Shown here: positions 39,611 to 47,244 of the stretch, in pieces | How the letters are laid out: each line of letters begins with the position of its first letter | How positions within the stretch are numbered: position 1 is the first letter of the stretch | NCBI RefSeq assembly: GCF_022014595.1 | Contig: NZ_CP091740.1 | Span: 1,600,200-1,664,199 of the forward strand | Origin: Solitalea lacus | GTDB taxonomy: Bacteria > Bacteroidota > Bacteroidia > Sphingobacteriales > Sphingobacteriaceae | Reading direction: 5' to 3' | DNA length: 64,000 nt | The notes under the pieces: model-generated | The model's database searches: none | What the model was told of the DNA's origin: nothing | Seen by the model: only the letters and a program-made list of their open reading frames with translations | Program-made: the position numbers and the translations under genes

Positions 39611-39643
39611 TAGCTTTGTGTTTTAATAATATAGAATAGAATA
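39611..39643 (+). promoter_or_regulatory. Promoter -7 box and candidate operator of the GH27 operon
   Basis: TAGCTTTG (39611-39618) fits TAnnTTTG. TAATATAGAATAGAATA (39627-39643) follows 8 nt later, one base different from the susC copy and sharing an exact 13-mer with it. It ends 9 bp before the start codon. Confidence 0.55.
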
Positions 39644-39652
39644 TAATAGAAT

Positions 39653-40840
39653 ATGTTAAATCTGAATAAAAAAATAATATTGGCATTAACGCTCAGCCTA
39701 ATGGTTTTGACTATAAAGGCTCAGAAATTTGAGGGCTTGGCTCCTAAACCTCCAATGGGCTGGAATAGTTGGAATAAGTTCGGATGCCAGATCAATGAAA
39801 AGATTATAAAAGAAGTTGCAGATGCAATGGCTAGTAATGGAATGAAGGCTGCCGGTTACGAGTATATCGTTGTTGATGACTGTTGGCAAATAGGCAGGGA
39901 CAGTGTAGGAAATATTGTGGCAGATCCTGAACGTTTTCCCTCAGGGATGAAAAGTCTGGTAGATTATGTCCACTCGAAAGGATTAAAATTTGGCATTTAT
40001 TCAGATGCCGGAACGGCAACATGCCAAGGAAGGCCTGGGAGTAGAGGCTACGAATTTCAGGATGCAAGGGCCTATGCGAAATGGGAGGTGGATTACCTGA
40101 AGTATGATTGGTGTTTCCATGGTAAACAAAATTCAGAAGCTTCGTATTCCATAATGAGAGATGCCCTATATAAGGCCGGCAGACCTATGGTTTTAAGCAT
40201 TTGCGAATGGGGCACTACCAAACCTTGGGAATGGGGGAAAAGTGTAGGTCATCTATGGAGAACCACTGAAGATATCATCAACTGCTTTGATTGTAAGAAT
40301 AACTGGGGAGGCCTTGGTGTATTACAAATTATTGATCTTCATACTGAGATTGGCGACTATTCAGGTCCTGATCACTGGAACGATCCTGATATGCTCGAAA
40401 TTGGGAATGGTGTTTTAACCCCTGCCGAAGAACGACTGCATTTAAGCATGTGGGCAATGTTTTCAGCCCCTTTGATGGCAGGAAATGATATCAGGAATAT
40501 TTCGGCCGAAACACTTAAATTACTAACCAATAAAGAAGTACTGGATATTGATCAAGATATACTGGGAATTTCGGCTACACGATGGATGAAATATGGGGAT
40601 TTAGAAATATGGTTTAAACCCTTAAGTGATAATAATTACGCATTTTGTTTAATAAACAGAAGTAACCAATCTATAGCCATCAACCAAGACTTAAAAACCA
40701 CTATCAAGAAATTAAAAGTTGATGATTCATATGTGGTGAGAGATCTTTGGAAACATAAGGATATCGGAACAACCAAAGAGAATATCACGGGTATTATTCC
40801 TGCACATGATGTACTTATGTTAAAGTTAACTAAGAAGTAA
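39653..40840 (+). CDS. Secreted GH27 alpha-galactosidase
   Basis: 395 residues with a signal peptide ending near IKAQ (24). The TIM barrel motifs are PPMGWNSWNKFGC (34-45), YIVVDDCWQ (71-79), KFGIYSDAGTATCQGRPGSRG (112-132, substrate loop) and YLKYDWC with nucleophile Asp152. The acid/base is likely Asp207 in WRTTEDI by its R-x3-D spacing. A C-terminal beta domain covers about 305-395. It removes terminal alpha-1,6-linked galactose, as from raffinose-type sugars or galactomannan. It is the lead gene of a two-gene hydrolase operon under the candidate operator. Confidence 0.92.
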   Translation: MLNLNKKIILALTLSLMVLTIKAQKFEGLAPKPPMGWNSWNKFGCQINEKIIKEVADAMASNGMKAAGYEYIVVDDCWQIGRDSVGNIVADPERFPSGMKSLVDYVHSKGLKFGIYSDAGTATCQGRPGSRGYEFQDARAYAKWEVDYLKYDWCFHGKQNSEASYSIMRDALYKAGRPMVLSICEWGTTKPWEWGKSVGHLWRTTEDIINCFDCKNNWGGLGVLQIIDLHTEIGDYSGPDHWNDPDMLEIGNGVLTPAEERLHLSMWAMFSAPLMAGNDIRNISAETLKLLTNKEVLDIDQDILGISATRWMKYGDLEIWFKPLSDNNYAFCLINRSNQSIAINQDLKTTIKKLKVDDSYVVRDLWKHKDIGTTKENITGIIPAHDVLMLKLTKK

Positions 40841-40876
40841 CGATCTTAAATTTATGGTAAAATAATCATTTACAAA

Positions 40877-42922
40877 ATGCTTCAAATTCTCAGAAATGCC
40901 CTGTTTTTCATCTCATTTTACATCTGTTGTTTTTCAGTTGGCTATGCTCAAACAAATGTTAATCGCTGGCAAATAGAGCCGGATGGAAGTATTTATTGGA
41001 AAATTGCGGGTTCATCATTGCCACATACCGATCATATCGAAATGAGCGGGCAGCAGGTTTCATTATGGTTAAATTACACAGTGGATACAGCTCAGCAATT
41101 AAAGCTAACCCGTACTTTGGTATTTCCATCATTCAGAATGAAACCGAATGATACCCATGCCAGTTTTATGTATTCTTTTAATGATAGCGATTTACCTCGT
41201 TTTTTTATTGATAACAAACCATTAACAGATGACATAATAAACGGACGCCGTTATAACTCTTTTCCGCAAAAAATTACAGGTATTCATCATAATGGAATCA
41301 TGCAGGTGGATAGTAAGCTGAAAAGGGACGGAACGTTGCAGCTAAAAAGGTATTTATACCCTTCTGTGGATAAACCTCTTGTTATCGAAACTTTCGTTTT
41401 TATTAATAATGATAGTAAACCAGTGAAACTGGAGATGGAATATGCATTTCGAGAATTGAAGACAGATACTTCACGAAGTATCAATGGCCCTCATTCACTA
41501 ATCAGTAAAACATTAAATAATGGGGTTGAATGGGTTCAACCAGGCGATTCTGTAACTTTTTCAGTAGGTTATCAGGCTGTAAAAAATGGAATGAAAGAAC
41601 TAAAAGTAGTTCCCCAGGCAGAAAAATTAGCCAGAGAAGCAAGGGTAAAAAGCGTGGCAAGTCTATTACAATTGCAAACACCGGATGAACTACTGAATAC
41701 AGCTTTTTCTTTTGCCAAGTTTAGAGCAGCGGAAAGTATTTTTGCTACCAAAGGAGGGCTCATGCATGCTCCCGGAGGACTATCATATTATGCAGCAATT
41801 TGGGCAAATGACCAAGCTGAATATGTGAACCCGTTTTTTGCTTTTCTTGGTGATTCTATAGCATGTGGATCTGCAATAAATGCTTATAAGTTGTTTGCCA
41901 GTTACATCAACCCAGAGTATAAACCAATACCAAGTTCAATTATTGCCGAAGGCGATGGTTTTTGGAATGGGGCAGGTGATAGGGGAGATCAGGCAATGAT
42001 TGCTTATGGCGCAGTACGCTTTGCTTTAGCTTATGGCAAATCAGAAACGGCAAAACAGTTATGGCCTTTAATTGAGTGGTGTCTGACTTATTGCGATCGA
42101 AAGAAAAACGCTGAGGGAGTAATCACTTCTGATAGCGATGAACTAGAAGGGAGATTTCCTGCAGGAAAAGCTAATTTATGTACCAGTGCTTTATATTATG
42201 ATGCATTGCGGTCTGCGGCATTGTTGAGCGCATCTTTGCAGATGGATAAAAATATTGCCATTGATTATCAAACTAAGGCAAAGGCACTATGCGCTGCTAT
42301 TGAAAAATATTTTGGAGCTACAGTTGAAGGGTTTGAAACCTACCGGTATTTCAAAGAAAATGATGTGTTACGCTCGTGGATATGTATACCATTAACGGTT
42401 ACTATTTATGATAGAAAGAAAGGTACAATTGAAGCGTTGCTGTCTGAAAGATTATGGACGGAAGACGGGCTGGCAACTCAGGCTGGAGACAAAACCTTTT
42501 GGGACCGATCTACACTTTATGCCTTGCGGGGCATGCTAGCCGCAGGAGAAATAGAAAAATCAATGGCTTATTTAAAGTATTACTCTCAACGTCGTTTATT
42601 AGGTGAGCATGTGCCTTACCCGGTTGAAGCGTTCCCGGAAGGAAACCAGCGACATCTTTCAGCGGAGAGTGGGTTATATTGTAGAATTTACACCGAAGGT
42701 TTGTTTGGAATTCGTGCAACCGGTTTAAGGCAGTTTGAAATGACTCCTCGATTACCATCGAATTGGCCATATATGACATTGAAAAATATCCATGCATTTA
42801 ATACCGTATTTGACTTAACAGTTAAGCGTGAAAAGGATAGGAATATTGTGGTGGTAGTACAAAAGGGCAGGGAAAAAAGTTATTCATTAAAAGAAGGTGA
42901 GGGTATAACAATTAATCTTTAA
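40877..42922 (+). CDS. Secreted six-hairpin-type glycoside hydrolase, CAZy family not assigned
   Basis: 681 residues. A signal peptide (ending SVGYAQ) is followed by a beta-sandwich-like N-terminal region (about 25-250) and an alpha/alpha-barrel-like region (about 265-620). The latter has blocks GLMHAPGGLSYYAAIWANDQAEYVNP, EGDGFWNGAGDRGDQAMIAYG, DSDELEGRFPAGKANLCTSA and TLYALRGMLAAGEIEKSMAYL, then a short C-terminal sheet. The layout resembles six-hairpin glycosidases. The conserved Asp and Glu in ANDQAE and SDSDELEG are candidate catalytic residues. It follows the alpha-galactosidase by 36 bp and probably attacks the same glycan. Confidence 0.7.
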   Translation: MLQILRNALFFISFYICCFSVGYAQTNVNRWQIEPDGSIYWKIAGSSLPHTDHIEMSGQQVSLWLNYTVDTAQQLKLTRTLVFPSFRMKPNDTHASFMYSFNDSDLPRFFIDNKPLTDDIINGRRYNSFPQKITGIHHNGIMQVDSKLKRDGTLQLKRYLYPSVDKPLVIETFVFINNDSKPVKLEMEYAFRELKTDTSRSINGPHSLISKTLNNGVEWVQPGDSVTFSVGYQAVKNGMKELKVVPQAEKLAREARVKSVASLLQLQTPDELLNTAFSFAKFRAAESIFATKGGLMHAPGGLSYYAAIWANDQAEYVNPFFAFLGDSIACGSAINAYKLFASYINPEYKPIPSSIIAEGDGFWNGAGDRGDQAMIAYGAVRFALAYGKSETAKQLWPLIEWCLTYCDRKKNAEGVITSDSDELEGRFPAGKANLCTSALYYDALRSAALLSASLQMDKNIAIDYQTKAKALCAAIEKYFGATVEGFETYRYFKENDVLRSWICIPLTVTIYDRKKGTIEALLSERLWTEDGLATQAGDKTFWDRSTLYALRGMLAAGEIEKSMAYLKYYSQRRLLGEHVPYPVEAFPEGNQRHLSAESGLYCRIYTEGLFGIRATGLRQFEMTPRLPSNWPYMTLKNIHAFNTVFDLTVKREKDRNIVVVVQKGREKSYSLKEGEGITINL

Positions 42923-42970
42923 AAGTAATTGACCTTATATTTTGTTTAATTATCTTGTTAACAAATCAGA

Positions 42971-43004
42971 AAAACGGTGTAGTATTTTACTGCACTGTTT
43001 TTTG
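42971..43004 (+). terminator. Terminator hairpin that marks the site of group II intron 2
   Basis: AAAACGGTGTAGTA (42971-42984) pairs with TACTGCACTGTTTT (42988-43001), 14 bp with two G-U pairs, followed by TT. The group IIC intron begins at 43007, 5 nt beyond the stem. Confidence 0.8.
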
Positions 43005-43134
43005 TTGTGTGCCGTGCATATCTATAAACTAGGAGGTGCAAGTCCTCTATGGGGGTCGGTAGTTACCAACCATTAGCCAAGAGCAAGGGTGTCCGTTGCG
43101 AAGCGGAATCTGAAGGCCGTATGTTTGTAAAGGA

Positions 43135-43200
43135 ATAAGTTCCAGGAAGTTATGTAAATTTAAGAAAGAACCCCTAAAATTTTATAACACTGGAACTTAT
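43135..43200 (+). repeat. Inverted repeat overlapping the IS transposase start
   Basis: ATAAGTTCCAG (43135-43145) and CTGGAACTTAT (43190-43200) are perfect 11-nt complements. The right arm includes the first two bases of the ATG at 43199. In RNA this would place the start codon at the base of a stem. Confidence 0.7.
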
Positions 43201-44278
43201 GCAACCACAAGTTAATCAATTAGATTTTAGCGGTCAAAACATTTATGTTGGTTTTGACGTGCACTTAAAAAGCTGGCAGGTTACCGTTATGACTGAACTG
43301 CTCACCCATAAAACCTTTTCGCAGCCACCTAAACCCGAAGTATTACACCAGTATCTCCGGCAGAATTTCCCCGGCGGCACCTATCATTCCGCCTACGAAG
43401 CAGGCTTCTGCGGCTACTGGATCCATAACCGCTTGGAGGCTCTGGGCATTCACTCCATCGTGGTCAATCCTGCCGATATTCCCACCACCGATAAAGAAAA
43501 AGTGCAAAAAGAGGATTCCAGGGATAGCCGTAAAATCGCACACTCATTAAGAAGTGGCGCCTTAATCCCGATTTATGTTCCTTCCAGTAAAACCCTAGAG
43601 GACCGTTGTTTAGTTCGCACCCGGTCCATACTGACCAAGGACCTTGCCCGGTATAAAAACCGGGTAAAATCGTTCCTGTACTTTCATGGCATTGAACTAC
43701 CTGCGCCCTTCACCAAAAAACAGTCCCACTGGTCGAAACCTTTTGTTGATTGGCTGGAAAGCATCGCTATGGCTGAGCAGAGTAGTAAAACGGCCCTGCA
43801 GGCCATGATTTTAGAAGCGAAACATTTGAGAGCCTCTGTATTGCAACTCACCCGGCATTTACTAGAGCTATCAAAAACAGGTACTTACCAGGAAGCCATC
43901 GCTTTACTGCGAAGTATCCCTGGCATCGGATTATTAACGGCCATGACCTTATTAACCGAGCTGGAGACGATTAACCGGTTTAAAAACACGGATCAACTCT
44001 GCAGTTTTATAGGACTCATCCCCTCGACGCATTCAAGTGGGGAAAAAGAACTAGCCGGTACTATCACCCGACGGGGGCATAGCGTGCTGCGCAGCGCCCT
44101 GATTGAAAGTGCATGGGTAGCCGCACGCCTGGATCCGGCACTGACTAAAAGTTTTCATGAGTATTGCCGGCGAATGGAACCGAATAAGGCCATCGTAAGA
44201 ATAGCCCGGAAATTACTCAACAGAATCAGGTATGTATTAATAAACAAACAAGAATATGAGTGTGCAGTGGTTAAATAA
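43199..44278 (+). CDS. IS110-family DEDD transposase (recombinase)
   Basis: 359 residues. The N-terminal RuvC-like DEDD domain has Asp20 (YVGFDVHLKSW), Glu67 (YEAGFCGYW), and Asp106 with Asp109 (KEDSRDSRKIA). The C-terminal Transposase_20 domain begins at LLRSIPGIGLLTAMTLLTEL (about 237) and contains SFIGLIPSTHSSGEKE, whose serine before the glycine (Ser280) is the likely nucleophile. IS110 recombinases insert DNA with an RNA guide encoded by the element. No classical DDE triad is present. Reading frame and motifs are intact, so it may be active. Confidence 0.93.
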   Translation: MQPQVNQLDFSGQNIYVGFDVHLKSWQVTVMTELLTHKTFSQPPKPEVLHQYLRQNFPGGTYHSAYEAGFCGYWIHNRLEALGIHSIVVNPADIPTTDKEKVQKEDSRDSRKIAHSLRSGALIPIYVPSSKTLEDRCLVRTRSILTKDLARYKNRVKSFLYFHGIELPAPFTKKQSHWSKPFVDWLESIAMAEQSSKTALQAMILEAKHLRASVLQLTRHLLELSKTGTYQEAIALLRSIPGIGLLTAMTLLTELETINRFKNTDQLCSFIGLIPSTHSSGEKELAGTITRRGHSVLRSALIESAWVAARLDPALTKSFHEYCRRMEPNKAIVRIARKLLNRIRYVLINKQEYECAVVK

Positions 44279-44291
44279 AACTAAAACGCCA

Positions 44292-44451
44292 TATAAAAAC
44301 ATCCTTTTAATCTGAGACTGATAACACGCTTCCTGCAGTGCTGGTCATTCTGTATCTGCTATCTGAAGGCTACAGCTCACTATCTATAAAAAATTAAACA
44401 CGGCATTGCAGCCCGATTTACCGGTTCTGCTAATAGAAGGATGTTTTTATA
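44292..44451 (+). repeat. Long-range inverted repeat flanking the guide loops
   Basis: TATAAAAACATCCTT (44292-44306) and AAGGATGTTTTTATA (44437-44451) are perfect 15-nt complements. The right arm is also used by the second guide loop, so the two pairings exclude each other. Confidence 0.75.
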
Positions 44452-44455
44452 GGCT
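44307..44455 (+). ncRNA. Candidate bridge (seeker) RNA with target- and donor-binding loops
   Basis: Two successive hairpins with internal loops can be drawn. Loop 1: outer stem 44313-44320/44373-44379 with one bulge, inner stem GCAG (44335-44338)/CTGC (44356-44359). Its right strand ATCTGAAGG (44361-44369) equals the left target flank 43108-43116, and its left strand GCTTCCT (44328-44334) complements AGGAAGC across the right target. Loop 2: outer stem CTATAAAAA (44384-44392)/TTTTTATAG (44444-44452), inner stem GCAG (44408-44411)/CTGC (44427-44430). Its right strand ATAGAAGGA (44433-44441) equals the element's right end 44692-44700, and its left strand ACGGC (44400-44404) complements GCCGT at the left end. 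Ends of the RNA are not known. Confidence 0.72.
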
Positions 44456-44537
44456 TTTAGTTCATTGAAAAGACAGGTGTGTCTGAAGATTCAGGGCAAG
44501 AGAGTTTTCTTTAGCCATTTAGGACAATGAATACAGC

Positions 44538-44564
44538 AAAAAAGCCCCTGTCATTGTGGGGCTT
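44538..44564 (-). terminator. Terminator-like hairpin facing the minus strand in the IS end
   Basis: AAGCCCC (44542-44548) pairs with GGGGCTT (44558-44564). On the minus strand the stem is followed by a run of six T, while the plus-strand side has no T tract. It could stop transcription entering the element from downstream. Confidence 0.5.
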
Positions 44565-45001
44565 CAAAGCTATATTCACCGTCATAAATCCTATTGCTGG
44601 TGAGTTGCTCTCCAGCAGCGCCCACTTCCTCTTCGGATTTATATCACAAAGGTAATCATTAAAAAAACTTCCAGATCTCTTGCTTTACAACATAGAAGGA
44701 AGCTTGAGGCAAATCCCTGAACCGAGGCACACGAACCCTATCAGGCATATCCAGCAGGATGAGATTGCAACACAAATCGAAGTCCAATAACTACCCGGAT
44801 ACTGGAGTGTAAATAAGGCGGTTACATGGGGAGAAAGTGTATAGGTTTACCACGGGAGGTCTGACAGACGTGCGGAAACAAGCAGTATGAAACACGGCTA
44901 ACAATTGCTGTCAGAAGTCAGCAGAGATCAAAGTACGCTGCTACGAGCTAGCAGGGGAAGGGTCGAATCTTAAGAGGTGAGCATCAAATGAAGGTTACTG
45001 T

Positions 45002-46408
45002 ATGAATGGTAGAAAGCAGAAAACGGAGCAAGACACCTGGCAGAGCGGAACTAGGTCGGCAACCGAATCAAGCTCTGGAGGGCAGACATATCTATGGATG
45101 ACTGAAAAAGGAAACACCAACACAACGCAAGGGCAACAAGCCCAACTTTTGGAGTATATACTCTCACCATCCAACCTTAATGCGGCCTACAAACAAGTTA
45201 AGCGTAACGATGGATCAGGCGGGGTTGATGGGATGAGTGTGGAAAAGCTCTTACCCTACTTACAATCCCATCGAGAAGTATTGCTTCATTCACTACAAAA
45301 TGGGAGGTACAAGCCTCAAGCTGTTCGCCGGGTTGAAATACCCAAAGAGAACGACAAAAAGCGAGCTTTAGGCATCCCTACGGTAGTGGATAGAGTCATT
45401 CAGCAGGCAATCACCCAACAATTAACACCTATTTACGAAAAACAGTTCTCGTCCAACAGTTACGGTTTTCGTCCAAAACGCAGTGCTCATCAGGCCATAA
45501 AGCAGTGCCAAACCAACGCAAACGAAGGTTATCGTTACGTTGTGGACATGGATTTGGAGAAATTCTTTGATATTGTTAACCAAAGCAGGCTGATAGAGAT
45601 TTTATCCCGAACCATTGAAGATGGCAGGGTAGTATCATTGATACATAAATACCTAAAAGCAGGCGTAATGGTACAGGGAAAATTTCAAGAGACATCGATG
45701 GGAGTTCCGCAAGGAGGAAACCTAAGTCCGCTGTTGAGCAATGTAATGCTCAACGAACTGGACAAGGAACTAAAGGAAAGAGGACATCGTTTTGTCAGAT
45801 ACGCTGACGACTGTATGGTATTCTGTAAAAGCCGCCGAGCCGCCCAGAGGGTGCTTGTCAGCCTTACCAACTACATCGAACAAAAGCTTTATCTGAAAGT
45901 AAATAGAGAGAAAACCACAGTTGCACACATCAAGGACGTTAAGTTCTTGGGGTATGGATTTTACTTCAACAAAAATGGTTGCAAAATGCGCGCCCATAAG
46001 AAAAGTGTTGAAAAGATGAAAGAGAAAATCCGAGAACTGACCTCACGGAGCAACGGATGGGGCAATGAACGCCGAAAGGAAGCAATAAGACAGTACATCA
46101 CAGGCTGGCTTAACTATTTTCAGCTGGCAGACATGAAAGGATTGTTGGAACGCATAGATGAATGGTATCGAAGAAGAATCAGGTCATTGATATGGAAACA
46201 ATGGAAAAGTATCAAAACCCGAATTAGGAATCTGATAAAACTGGATATCCCGAAAAACAAGGCAAAGGAATACGGCAACACAAGGAAAAGCTACTGGCAC
46301 ATAGCTAATAGTCCAATCCTTAGCAGAAGTATCACCAATGAACGCCTTAAGCAGTCGGGTTACCTGTTCTTTACTGACTACTATCAAAAATTGCGTTGTG
46401 TAAATTAA
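45002..46408 (+). CDS. ltrA: Group IIC intron reverse transcriptase/maturase
   Basis: 468 residues. RT blocks are RNDGSGGVDGMSVEKL, KRALGIPTVVDRVIQQAI, SSNSYGFRPKRSAHQAI, VVDMDLEKFFDIVNQSRL, SMGVPQGGNLSPLLSNVML and the catalytic RYADDCMVFCKS. Thumb and X (maturase) regions follow with YITGWLNYFQLADMKGLLERIDEWYRRRIR and YWHIANSPILSRS. There is no HNH endonuclease domain, as is usual for class C introns. It needs its RNA for splicing and for reverse transcription into target DNA. Unlike its partner at 11704 it is complete and could in principle mobilise the broken intron. Confidence 0.95.
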   Translation: MNGRKQKTEQDTWQSGTRSATESSSGGQTYLWMTEKGNTNTTQGQQAQLLEYILSPSNLNAAYKQVKRNDGSGGVDGMSVEKLLPYLQSHREVLLHSLQNGRYKPQAVRRVEIPKENDKKRALGIPTVVDRVIQQAITQQLTPIYEKQFSSNSYGFRPKRSAHQAIKQCQTNANEGYRYVVDMDLEKFFDIVNQSRLIEILSRTIEDGRVVSLIHKYLKAGVMVQGKFQETSMGVPQGGNLSPLLSNVMLNELDKELKERGHRFVRYADDCMVFCKSRRAAQRVLVSLTNYIEQKLYLKVNREKTTVAHIKDVKFLGYGFYFNKNGCKMRAHKKSVEKMKEKIRELTSRSNGWGNERRKEAIRQYITGWLNYFQLADMKGLLERIDEWYRRRIRSLIWKQWKSIKTRIRNLIKLDIPKNKAKEYGNTRKSYWHIANSPILSRSITNERLKQSGYLFFTDYYQKLRCVN

Positions 46409-46739
46409 GAAACCGCCGTATACCGAACGGTACGTACGGTGGTGTGAGAGGTCGGAAAATGAAATAGGAGGAAAACCTATTTTATTTTCCTCCTACTCGA
46501 TTTGACTAAAGAAGGATTCTGATTAGGGAGAATTAACAATATAATAACAAGTTAATTAAACAATATTAATTTATTGAAGATAAATTGTTTATATGGTTTT
46601 GAATACTCACTAACCTAAAATATTTTGTCGTATCGAGCCCATTTAAATGTCGTTTTGAACCTGTTTTTGGTAAATATTTTAGCGTAGGTTTGTCATAACA
46701 ATAAAATATCTATTCACTCATTATTTCTGAAAAATAAAT

Positions 46740-47165
46740 ATGGAAACATCAGCAAAAACAACAATTACCGTTCAGTCAACAGTAAATGCTCCTGTAGAAA
46801 AAGTGTGGTCAGTTTGGACTTCTCCTGAACATATAACTAAATGGAATAGTGCAAATGATGATTGGCATACTCCGTCAGCTACAAATGATTTAAGAGTAGG
46901 TGGAAAATTTGTTTCGCGCATGGAAGCTAAAGATGGAAGTATGGGCTTCGACTTTGAAGGAACTTATGAAAATGTAAAAACTAACGAGCTGATTGAATAT
47001 GTAATGGGTGATGGCCGTAAAGTAAAGATTGCCTTCAAGAGCGATGAAGGTGTTACAACTGTTACCGAAACATTTGATGCAGAAACTGAGAATTCTCCAG
47101 AGTTACAACAAGCTGGTTGGCAGGCTATTATAGACAACTTTAAAAGGTATACAGAGTCTTTGTAG
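46740..47165 (+). CDS. SRPBCC (AHSA1-like) domain protein
   Basis: 141 residues with the Bet v1/START pattern: ITVQSTVNAPVEKVWSVWTSPEHITKWN at the start, LRVGGKFVSRMEAKDGSMGFDFEG in the sheet, and the C-terminal helix QQAGWQAIIDNFKRYTESL. It is a ligand- or protein-binding fold of unknown role. There is no ArsR partner beside it, unlike the one at 9593. A sequence TAACCT-N12-CGTATC (46611-46634) partly resembles the ECF-type promoter at 4493. Confidence 0.82.
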   Translation: METSAKTTITVQSTVNAPVEKVWSVWTSPEHITKWNSANDDWHTPSATNDLRVGGKFVSRMEAKDGSMGFDFEGTYENVKTNELIEYVMGDGRKVKIAFKSDEGVTTVTETFDAETENSPELQQAGWQAIIDNFKRYTESL

Positions 47166-47244
47166 ATACCTCAAATACGTCTTCTCTTGAAAAGGGGGGA
47201 CGTATTTTAATTTCTTTCTCTTCCAATAATTCCTATTTTTAAGC

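Larger units (their letters stand above)
43117..44699 (+). mobile_element. IS110/IS1111-type insertion sequence inside intron 2
   Basis: The intact intron at 11126 shows the empty site, so the inserted DNA is defined as 1583 bp. The 5-mer GAAGG is present at both junctions (43112-43116 and 44695-44699) and must hold the recombination core. The element has 82 bp before its transposase, the transposase gene, and about 420 bp of structured 3' noncoding DNA, which suits the IS1111 branch, where the guide RNA lies downstream. Base composition of the gene is visibly richer in GC than the host. No terminal inverted repeats of the classical type are seen. Confidence 0.85.
43007..46501 (+). mobile_element. 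Group IIC intron 2, intact reverse transcriptase, split by an IS element
   Basis: The 5' end is GTGTGCCG. Domain I landmarks follow: GGAGGTGCAAGTCCTC, GAGCAAGGGTGTCCGTTGCG, GGAATCTGAAGG. The IS at 43117-44699 interrupts the intron here. It resumes with AAGCTTGAGGCAAATCCC (44700 on) and CAGAAGTCAGCAGAGATCAAAGTACGC, then the reverse transcriptase gene. Domain V is at 46412-46443 (ACCGCCGTA with TACGGTGGT, CGC triad) and the 3' end is CCTACTCGAT (to 46501). The intron without IS would be about 1.9 kb. Splicing is probably blocked while the IS sits in domain I. Confidence 0.87.

Noticed and set aside
43112-44699. GAAGG repeats as a target-site duplication made by a DDE transposase
   Set aside because: The transposase is of the DEDD IS110 type, which recombines at a core shared by donor and target, and the guide strands also cover GAAGG.
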